Shown here: in pieces, positions 54,840 to 64,000 of the stretch
Numbering within the stretch: position 1 is the stretch's first letter
Layout of the letters: each line of letters opens with the position of its first letter
DNA from: Ipomoea triloba
Taxonomy: Eukaryota; Streptophyta; Magnoliopsida; Solanales; Convolvulaceae
Direction: 5' to 3'
Assembly: GCF_003576645.1 (NCBI RefSeq)
Contig: NC_044916.1
Location: forward strand, 25,914,367 to 25,978,366
DNA length: 64,000 nt
Program-made: the position numbers and the translations under genes
Notes under the pieces: generated by a model
What the model was told of the DNA's origin: nothing
What the model saw: the letters and a program-made list of their open reading frames with translations, nothing else
The model's database searches: none

Positions 54840-57045
54840 AGTACATTGCATATTACATATATTTCTATAATAAATGGTTGGAATGGAAAGTGAAGGCGAT
54901 ATTATTATTTTTTAAAAAAAAAAAGAAAAAGAAAAGAAAAAGAAAATTTCTGTCATCACCAAAATCCTCATTGTATCATCCTGTAGATAGTGCTGCTTGA
55001 ATGTCTTCATTCTCTCAGGATAATCCATATATATATATATATTAGCTGTGCTGCATTTTGAAGCTGGAAAATGGTAATTAATTAATTAAGATTCACTCCA
55101 AACATAAAGGATTATGCCTTTTTCTCATTTTGATGTTTAATAAACCAATGTGGACCAATCAAATTATGTTGATGGTACATAAGCAGGTCCCACCACCTAC
55201 TTGTCCATGTCATCGCCACCTAAGCAAACATCTCCAAGTGAGAAGGTTAGCAAAGGGTGAGCACCAACATGATCGAGCCTCATGGGTTTATGGTGTAGCA
55301 ATATGGTTGAATTTATTCTACTTTTAATCACTTTACTATTATAATATTTCCACTTTTAATTCCCAACTATAATTCTTTTAATTCCCAACTATAATTTGTT
55401 TTGTTTTATCCACCAAAAAAAATAATTTGTTTTGTTTTTAGTTCATAATTTTAAAAAATGGTTGGTTTTAAAATTTTGTCATATTTCATCCTATAATATT
55501 TAAGGGTATTACAATTAAAACTGTAACCTTTTTTTTTTTAATAATTGTATACAATATGTTGAACAAATTAAAGTAACAATTGAGAGTGAAAATATTACTA
55601 CAGCCAAGCGATCAAAAGTGAAAAAAAAAATAAATAAATAAAAAAATAAAAAAAAGCTGCTAATATAGCTCATTTATAATCTTAGATGCATAGTGGCGAT
55701 AGGTCAACTCATTTGAATCAAATTCATCTGAATTCTAATTTCTAAGTGAAAGGATATGCACCATAACTTAAAGTTGAAATTGATATCTAGAAGGTACATT
55801 TATATGTTATATTATATTATGCTCAACCTGACTCATGTGAATTTGGACTTGAAATTAAAAACGTTAAAGACAATAATGTGCTCTATACATTTGAATTAAA
55901 ATTATTACCAAATTGATGGAATAATATAATATGCCATATTATTATTGTTGTTGTTGACTTCTTGTTGTTGTTGTTGTTGTTGTTGTTATTATTATTATTA
56001 GTCAAGGGAGAAGAGGTCATGACAAGAAAATAGGAAAGACTACGGGAAGTTGCAACTGTACGGAAGTGACATTATATAAAGGCTAGGAAGACAAAGGATC
56101 CCAGGCTCATTCCAGTCCTAAATAACCTCCCTTCTACATATTCTTCTTCTTCTTTCCAATGACCATGACTGTCTTTGTACATGCACTACACCTACAACAT
56201 AGTGGATTTCGGCTAGACTTAACCCAAAAAGGCTCGTGGTTTCTACCGTTTTGATTTCCAACAACTTAAATATTATTGTCACCTAATTGTTTCTTATTAA
56301 TTCTTTGCAAACACTATATTTTATTCATCTTTTTTTTTTTTAATTTTTTATGGAGAAATCAATTTTCTCCATCAATGGTGCTCTTCTTAACTTATAAAAG
56401 AATTGATCAATTAATTAAATAACCAAACAATATATAATATATTATTTTCAAAAACACCAACAAATTGTTGGAAAACTAAGGCTACTATAATACGTTACCA
56501 AAAGAGAACATTCTAACAATATATTTCTCTCTCACCATTCCACACCTACATTTTCTAAGGGCATCCCTAGCAGAGATTTGTAGGGAGTTCTTTTCTATTT
56601 TTGGGCAATAATCAAAGTTTTTTTTTATTTGTCCCTTGGAAAAAAAAAAATGCACGGCTTCTCACGCACCTGTAGCACAAAGTTTTTCTTTTTTTTTTTC
56701 TTTTTTTTTTTAAATTTTTAAATTTTTGTACTTTTGTAAGATTCTTTTTTTCACTTATTTTCTCTCTCTTTTTTTGTCCTAGTTGGAGAAAATTATGACA
56801 AAACCTCAAGCTGATGGGTTGCTCTATCAATTTCAAAATACTTCCAAAGTATTTTTTTTTTTGTTTACTATAAAGGTATAGTTTAAGAATTATTTTTTCA
56901 TTAACCATTTTATGCATATAAATATACAAAATTATCTCATCATAAAGCAAAATATGAATTTATTATGACTAGACCCAAATCATTAATCAAGTTAACACAA
57001 AATAATGCCTCAAAACAATTAGTTAGATATTACTTTATGCGAAAT
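54840..57045. other. intergenic with microsatellites
   Basis: A-rich block at 54920-54950, (TA)n near 55028-55042, (TTG)n/(TTA)n at about 55945-56000, T-rich block at 56680-56720. No gene could be supported; the minus-strand frame 56612-56950 is lysine-rich low complexity. Confidence 0.5.
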
Positions 57046-57405
57046 TTTTAACAACTGTTATACCCTGGACGGGGTGTATAATGCATTGTGGATCCTGGTC
57101 CTAAATGACATAGTTTGTTGTTTAATTCACGTTACAGTTTGTTTTTTATTTTATTTTATTTATTTATTTACTGTAAAGCATGTGTATGTGTCTTGTGTTA
57201 TGCGTTTCTATGTTTCATGTTATGCAATTCTGTACCTTAAGCATATGAATTATGTACCTAAAATAAAGTGAATATAACATGCACTTTTGTGTTTTGTACT
57301 ATGCGTTTTTGTGTCTTGTGTTATGCGTTTGTGTGTTGTATGTTATGCGTTACTAAAGTAAATATAAAACATGTGTATGTGTCTTGTGTTATGCGTTTTT
57401 GTATC

Positions 57406-59544
57406 CAGGGGCAGAAGTAAAGGGGGTGTATTCAATCATGACTTTCATAGAATTTTAAATACTTTTATGAACTTTAAAAGTTTGAAGGTATTCAATTCAA
57501 ACTTTTAGAGAGTATTTAAAAGTCATGCGGTATTCGATCAAGATTTTTAAAGAGTTTTTAAAAGCTAAGTCATGTGGTATTTAATTAAAACTTTTAAAGA
57601 ATCTTTAAAAGTCACACGTGGTATTCAAAAAGTTATGAATTTGTAAAGACTTTTTAATTTTAGAACTTCTGTATACTTTTATATATTTTTCCTTCTCAAA
57701 TATAAGTAGTTGAAATCTAACCCCCATGAAGGTTTTTTTTTTTTTTTTTCTCTCTCTTTCTCTATTTAAACTCTATTTTTTCTCCTTATTTAAAATTTTA
57801 AACTTTATAAACTTTATACCTAAATTCAATAAATCATTTTTTCTTCATTATCCTATATTTTCTACATAACTAAACTCTACCAATTTTTTTCTCTCTCCTA
57901 AACTTTACAATCTTCCTCTAAAAATTCAAAATAATATTATTTTTATTTCATTGTTGCTTGTTGCTTGTATATTTTGATTTTTTTTCTATGAACTTTGTAT
58001 CCCTAATTTCTAAACTTTTTCTCCTAAATACATGAGCAGAGTAAATTTTTTTTATTTATCACCGTCAACTTTTACTATATGTTTCATAATATTCATATGT
58101 TTATTCGTAATATATTTTTTTTTTCTTTTTTCTTTTTAACAACATGCTATTACGATTAGTGAACTATTGTTCGCAATAGCAATTTGAGGCTACAAAGAGG
58201 AGCATCTTATTGTTGTTAGCAGTCCCATATTGTTATTGCAAATAATAGCTCTTTGTTTAATACCTAGCAGTATATCAAATATAAAATTTATATATATTAT
58301 TAATTTTTTTAATTTTATGCAACTAGTAATTATATTTTTTTAAATATTAATTTCTCAAGAAAAAGTAATTATATTTTTAAGTATTTTATTTGAACAATTC
58401 TATAACTATAAATTTTAGTGTTTAATATTGTTATGAATTGCTTATGAAAGTTTCAATTTAGAATTTTAATGACTTTTGTAGACTTTTTAAAATAAAAAAA
58501 GTTGATAAAAGTTTATGCAAGTTTTTTATACAGACTTTTATAGAGTCTTACAAAGTTTTAAAAAGTTTTGAACGACTCTATGAAAGTTAATAAAAGTTTA
58601 TTAAAATCTATCATTTTAAAAGTTTTTAAAAATCTACAAAAGTAATGATTGAATACACCTCCTTTAAGTGTAAGTTATGGGGGGCCTTGCCCCCCCCCCC
58701 CTCCCCCTCCCCCCACCTTACCCCAATTGTTTTAATATTATATATAATATTAAAATTTATTAAAATTTTGTTATCACTTTAAGATATTTGTCCCCCCTCT
58801 CACTTAAATTAATTTTATAGGCTAAACTATAAACTTCTTCATCTTCTTTAACTTTTACAGTTCTCTCTCATTTCAAATTATGTATTCCCTATATTGTTGA
58901 CTCACATCCAAATCTCATTTAACATACCTACTAGTTTATCTATTTAGAACCATACATATATATGTCATATACGCAATAACAAGATAATTTGTCATTATTA
59001 AAATTTATGCATATTTTTAAAGTTAATTTTTGTTTCATATTTTATTGTTTATGTTAAATAGTTGTTTTGTATGATTGTAAATAATAGATATCAATGTGCA
59101 TTTGTTTGGTTAATTATTCAGATTTGTGATTATGTGGTAAATTTTGTATTTAATTTAACATGCATAATAATGTAAAAAATAGTATAGTATCTGTATTTGA
59201 GAAAACAATTGCTATTATGTTATGTTGTGAAGTTGGTAGTTTTCAAGAAATAATCAATATTCTTTTAGATCTTCTTCATGCAGATGAGATGGATGTCTCT
59301 GTCCAAAGAGTAAGATATAATAGTTTCCCTTCGGGGTCTTCCAAATTTCAATGTACCGCAATAAAAAAAATCAATAGACTTTTAAAACATGTGTGAATGT
59401 TTTCATTCTTTCAATCATACACAACAATGTACATTGAAAAACATATTGTTATTTTGAAATATGTTAAATGGATATTAGTGTATTTGATTTAGTACTTCAA
59501 CCGTAGTTGGCCCCCCGCACTATCTAATCCTGGCTCCACCCCTG
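57406..59544. mobile_element. non-autonomous hAT element with perfect 8-bp TSD, nested
   Basis: Ends caggggcagaagtaaa and (reverse complement) caggggtggagccaggatta. The 8-bp direct repeat tttgtatc lies at 57398-57405 and 59545-59552. Inverted internal G/C-runs (ggggggccttgccccccccc and ttggccccccgc) lie in the right part. The open frame 59160-59396 has no domain. It contains a further insertion at about 57423-58663. Confidence 0.85.
57423..58663. mobile_element. inverted-repeat element inside the hAT
   Basis: Ends gggggtgtattcaatcatga and (reverse complement) ggaggtgtattcaatcatta. The arms continue for over 100 bp as degenerate inverted 'acttttaaaagtt' words. The hAT sequence continues on both sides (cagaagtaaa / tttaagtgtaag). 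The target duplication is ambiguous (aagt on each side is possible), so the superfamily is left open. Confidence 0.7.
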
Positions 59545-59959
59545 TTTGTATCTCATGTAATGCAATTATGCACCTTAAGCATATGAATTTTGTACCTAAA
59601 ATATATTACTATTTGTGTAACACACAACATATTGTGTCTTATTTTATAAATTTATGTCTTGTATTATGAAATTATGTGCCTATAGGACATATATTATCTA
59701 CATAAATCAGATTTGAGAATAAGTAAATATATAACATGTGTATGTGTCTTTGTGTCGTGAGTTTTTAATTTGCATCTCGTGTTATGAAATTCTGTACCTT
59801 AAGAGTATTGATTCTATACTTAGAATAAATTAAAATTTGTGTTGAAATATTAAAAATGAGAAATTATAGAATCTGTTAAAGTTTAAATATCAAAACGACT
59901 ACGTTTTGATTCAGGGTCCACAATGTTATATAGACCTTGGTCCACGATATAAAATGCCC

Positions 59960-60487
59960 TATTTTTTAACCATCACAAATATTTTCAACCTTTAATAAAT
60001 TCAAGATGGGAACATAGGGCGGCCCACGATCACCAATGATATAATGGGACTGTAAAACAAGAACAAGAACGTAGTGAACTTATCCAATCCAACATATATT
60101 ATTGCTTCTGTGGATGGGAATTGATTTTGACAAGTTGCAAAAGATGACAAGTTTTCCCTTTGCAATTTCAAACATCGGATCAACACGTGTTAGTCCAACA
60201 AATTAAAATCATTAACTGCGTAAAAAGTCATTTAATAAAAGGGCATAATCACAACAATGGAGGTTGGTTGTATTGCACAATAAGGCTAGCTTGGGATGTT
60301 ATGATAGTGCCCCAAAAACAAAACTTATATCTTACCCATTCCTCCATTTAATTCAATTATAGTGCCCTTTTAAAACCTTGAAGCAATCTCCAACAATATA
60401 TTGAGTGAGTGGTAAACTTTTCTTTGTCTTTTTAAACTTTTTCTCTCTCCCGTACGATGAATACAATAATTTAATTTCAATAATAAT
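59960..60487. other. intergenic, nothing recognised
   Basis: No gene or clear element. Short frames on both strands at 60001-60351 have no domain. Confidence 0.45.
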
Positions 60488-60630
60488 GTGTCAAAGACTT
60501 TATGGTCAAGTGACATAGTTGTAGCTCCCTCAATAAGGACATTAAATTTTTTGCATCAATAGGTTGAGAAAGTATATATATATGGACAGATACTAAATTG
60601 TAACAGATCAGAGTCTTTCATGTACGCCCT
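60488..60630 (+). repeat. SINE family S1 copy in sense orientation
   Basis: Reads 'caaagactttatggtcaagt' (A-box region), then a short internal segment, then 'caataggttgagaaagtata', then 'cagatactaaattgtaacag' and 'tcagagtc'. The central B-box segment is shortened. Confidence 0.65.
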
Positions 60631-62429
60631 ACATAAATTAGCAAACTAATATCATATTTAAATGAATTTTAGCTACAAAATAATAAAAGAAATAGAAAAG
60701 TCCAATGAAAAAACAGGTTGGAATTGAAAAATAGTGACAAAATAAATTTTTACTTTTCAAGGAGCAATATAAATATATAATTTTTTGTTTAAATTTTTAG
60801 GTTAATTATATTGTTCTTTACCTGAAATGAATCGTGATTTAAGTGGTAGGATTATATAGCTAGAAAATGAATTATATTAACTAAAAAAAATTGCTAACAA
60901 TCTAACAAATTGAATAAAACTATTATATGATAAGAATACTTATAAAATTGACTAAAGAAATATGATATAACAATATTGATCAGATAAAAAAGTATAAGGG
61001 TCAAACTAATATCTTAATTGATCTTATTTATTTTATTTTTCAATACTATATAACAGTGTTACAATGATATAAATAAAAATTACTTTTGTTCAACAAAAAT
61101 GTAATGTATAATATTTGAAGTATAATAATGTACAATTCCCTTTGCACAAAATAGAAAAAAAAAAAAAACAAGAATTAAAGATAGATATAGCATGCATCCT
61201 ACATATAACAAGATTCTAATGCACTAAAAACAACACTTTTAAATAAAAAGGCTACAAGCCCTCAAATAGGAGGTTACTAATATACACCACACCGGAGTTG
61301 AATCCAACCAATAGCCCGCAACTTCATTTGGGATATTCTCTAGTCCTTGTTAAAGATACTTGCACCTCCGATACCCTTTTCATTGGGATATTATAATTGT
61401 TTTTATTAACTTATTGATGGAGATTTAAAACTTACTATTAGAATACATTTTGTAATATAATGATGGTTAGTATATATAGTTTAATCTATATTATCATGGA
61501 CTCATGGTCATGAGAACAATAGAGCATTAAAACATTTTACATATATATATAATTACTTTTGATTGATGGCATTTAAACTCAAAATTGTGGGTCTCCCTCT
61601 TATATTGATGACTAGACCAAGAGATTAGTGACAATTTTTAAAATTATCTATCTACTCAAAAATCAAAATGATAGAAGTCATACAAAATGGTAAATTATAT
61701 TTTTTAAAAAAATTAAGGGAAATAAGAGATCAAGAAGGAGAAAAACATATTAAAAGAAAATATTCAAATTAAATAGAAGCATATCATCAAAGCGCGCATT
61801 TTAATTTTCCATCAATTGAGGCAAAGGAATCTTGAAATTAAATAAAATAGAATTAATTAATATAGTACGTCGAATTAAATCAAACCCTTGAACAAAAGCA
61901 CAATTGAAAAATTGTAAAATTTGATCACTTTTTTTTATTATTCAAAAAAAGTGGTTGATGCTCTTTATGCATTAGAGCCTTATTTACAAAATATATTGTT
62001 TGCTAGGTCAACTAATATATAGCTAGGAGATAAGAATTTATTTGTCCAAATGCAGGCCGGCTTCAACATTGTTTATAACTTATTTTCAAAGCATTATGTG
62101 TATGTGCTTTTCATTTTCCAAGCGGTGGTGTGTGTATGGACCGAAAGATGGGGTTTTAGCAATAAGGTTGACCAATTTAGCAATCATCAAACTCATCAAC
62201 ATCTATATATACATATAAAATTGACACTTTTTGGTTTGCCTTGTCACTTTCGTTTACGAAAAAACAATTGATATAATGAGTGGAGTCATGTCTTGGATCC
62301 TTTGTGGAACAACTTGTGCAAAACAAAAAACAAAAAATTTGATAGGTTGATTTGGACATATATATAGGGATATGGGTATACGAACACAACAGATTTATTA
62401 TCAAAGTGATTATATTTAGGTCAACCCTA
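60631..62429. other. intergenic, nothing recognised
   Basis: AT-rich. A short GC-richer patch at about 61255-61385 (ccggagttgaatccaaccaa) was checked and shows no domain. No gene supported. Confidence 0.45.
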
Positions 62430-62645
62430 TCTAAGTTATCATGTTGTTGATTTGGTAACTATAATATTATAAGTTCCATCCTCAACGGGAATGATCTATT
62501 AGCATTCTTAGTTTGACCGATTAGTTATGGACAATCTAAGCTGGTTTACCGTTTATATCTTTGTAGTACTTTGCTAGCTAGGATTACAAGGAAGGATTTA
62601 CTCAATGCATAGCATTGGGTAGTGATTAAAAGTTTCTTCTGTCAG
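62430..62645 (+). repeat. SINE-like repeat, relative of the one in IQD intron 3
   Basis: Ordered segments 'accgattagttatggacaat', 'ctaagctggtttaccgttta', 'tttgctagctaggattacaa' and 'ggaaggatttactcaatgca' parallel those at 20030-20150. It is more decayed than that copy. Confidence 0.6.
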
Positions 62646-63011
62646 CCTTGTACTTAATTATTGCCAATACTTTCTTGATTAAGTATATTGTATGTGTAGT
62701 ACTCGAACACGTATATTATTGTATGTGATTTTCTTAATATGATTTATAACTATCTTTTTACTAATCTCGCTATAATAATTGTATTGTACATGAGGTAATA
62801 ATAATTCTTGGTTTTGGGTCAAAAATTTGAATTTAATCAAACTCATTTTGTGATTATAATTATATTATACCATCATCATATTGATCCAAAATAAAATTGT
62901 ATATATACAATTGATTTTATGAACCTTTCACCTAAACAAGTCAAATGTTTCACTCGAATGGACTAAATAAAAAATTCAACAACAATCATACTTTATATAG
63001 GAAAAGATTTA
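62646..63011. other. intergenic, nothing recognised
   Basis: AT-rich, without gene or repeat of note. Confidence 0.45.
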
Positions 63012-63020
63012 AAATTTTAA

Positions 63021-63121
63021 GAGTTAATTCCGGAAGAGGTTTTTTGCCTTTTGTGTCAATTTTAATTTTAGTCCCGGACTAGTATGACTATCATACAAGA
63101 GACCTCTACTGTAATTAACTC
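63021..63121. mobile_element. 101-bp MULE-type MITE with near-perfect 9-bp TSD
   Basis: Ends gagttaattccggaagagg and (reverse complement) gagttaattacagtagagg. The flanks aaattttaa (63012-63020) and aatttttaa (63122-63130) differ at one base. The ends match the MITE at 32528-33050 (gagttaatttca), so it is probably a miniature of that family. Confidence 0.75.
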
Positions 63122-63364
63122 AATTTTTAATTAACATAGGGATCAAAAGTATAATCTCATTCTAACAAATATGATCAACAGTAAATTTTACTAACAAATT
63201 AAATACATAAAATATGTTCACTAATATTAAGTTAATTGATAAATATAAATTATTTGCATATTAATATGGTGTGATTAATATTATTCTACTTATAATTAAA
63301 GAATTTTTTTTTGTATTTAATTTAAAATCGCAAACTTGATTTTATATCTATTAAAATATTCAAT

Positions 63365-63640
63365 TTTTTTTTTTTTGTAAATATTATTGGCTCTATTATA
63401 TTGTAATCTATGTATACCGCCTCTACTGAGGCTCGATCTCATGACCTCCCATATGGGAGAGTCACTACATGTCATTTAAGCACATTCATATTTAAAATGC
63501 AGTATTTGTTCATAACTAGTTTCTCAACCTACAGAAGCACAAAGAGTCAATACCGCCTCCACTGAGGCGCGAACCTACAACCTCTCATATGAGAGAGAAA
63601 CTTGGTGCTACTAGATCACAAGGTCCTTGCTAACACATAT
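63365..63640 (-). repeat. two SINE family S1 copies in series
   Basis: On the minus strand, one copy (about 63485-63640) is nearly complete: 'ggaccttgtgatctagtagc' (A box), 'ggttgtaggttcgcgcctca' (B box), 'tattgactctttgtgcttct', 'gtaggttgagaaactagtta'. A second, shorter copy (about 63365-63475) has its own T-run at 63365-63377 and B box 'gagatcgagcctcagtagag'. Confidence 0.75.
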
Positions 63641-64000
63641 ATAATTTAAAATCCTGAACTTGAGATATCATATTTTTATGAAGGAAAATGTTTTTTGCCC
63701 CTCCTAATGTTTTCTCATAAATTAAATAAATTTCTTCATGTACTCAAAAAAAAATAAAAAGTTAAATTTCTTCATGATGTGGCTTATAACAATTGGGTGT
63801 CCATAAATTAGCTAACCTACCAACTTTTAATGAAAGAAGTACAAAAGTATCCGGTCAATGAAAAAAATAATACTATGTGCGAAAATTAGGAGAAGAAAAT
63901 TTTAGAAGGGTGAGTACTCTTTTATGAATGTGATTATATATTTTTTTGGGGAGAATTATCTTGTAATCATAATTTATTCATGATTTGTATTACACTTTTT
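63641..64000. other. intergenic, nothing recognised
   Basis: AT-rich sequence to the window end with no supported feature. Confidence 0.45.

Larger units (their letters stand above)
57052..59958. mobile_element. MULE-family element enlarged by a nested hAT insertion
   Basis: The left end caactgttataccctggac and the right end (reverse complement ggcattttatatcgtggacc) carry the family palindrome-like blocks (about 57065-57105 and 59912-59944). The interior outside the hAT is the word repeat 'gtgtcttgtgttatgcgttt' / 'gcatatgaattatgtacct'. The flanks aatttttaa (57043-57051) and attttttaa (right, offset) nearly match but are not a clean 9-bp duplication. Confidence 0.6.

Noticed and set aside
59160..59396. 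78-residue open frame in the hAT element
   Set aside because: No hAT transposase motif and AT-rich codon use; probably chance.

Overview
This window is nuclear DNA of a flowering plant, most likely a eudicot. It is AT-rich, its genes carry GT-AG introns, it holds a CIN-type TCP transcription factor with a miR319 site and an IQ67-domain (IQD) gene, and it is crowded with plant-type transposons (LINE with RNase H, tRNA-derived SINEs, MULEs, hATs, Tourist-like MITEs, a solo LTR). I cannot name the species from sequence alone. No rRNA, functional tRNA gene, CRISPR array or bacterial feature was seen.

Only two ordinary host genes are supported. One is a five-exon IQD gene on the + strand (17684-20812). 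The other is a TCP4/CIN-like gene on the - strand (23043-24630). They are separated by about 2.2 kb, and their promoter sides face away from each other.

From 1 to 17 kb the window is mostly repeats: a nearly full-length LINE ORF2 spoiled by two nonsense codons (4560-8733), a second LINE fragment, SINEs, and several small MULE-type elements. From 25 to 43 kb there is a gene-poor mosaic containing a Pack-MULE that captured part of an ANP32 leucine-rich-repeat gene (33063-34165), nested in an older element beside another MITE; a solo LTR with 5-bp target duplication (34537-35487); two Tourist-like MITEs; and a hAT remnant.

The main object is a 10.8-kb Mutator-like element at 43641-54451 with a perfect 9-bp target-site duplication. 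It encodes an apparently intact eight-exon, 929-residue ULP1-type (C48) SUMO-protease-like protein on the + strand and, convergently on the - strand, a FAR1/MULE transposase whose 3' part is lost in a 733-bp assembly gap. Each terminus carries two palindromes whose arms differ between ends and between family members but remain self-complementary. Its long introns and spacers are packed with a degenerate GTGAAT-type short repeat that never enters the exons, and the same repeat forms most of the body of several small derivatives elsewhere in the window. At least eight related ends or small elements occur here (10839, 14423, 16200, 26500, 32214, 36388, 54666, 57052), so the large element is a plausible source of transposase for them.

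Assembly defects to keep in mind: gaps at 15967-16025, 43139-43163 and 50898-51630, single Ns at 24161, 36707, 43729 and 50228, and exact or near-exact duplications flanking the Ns at 24161 (inside the TCP domain) and 50228.
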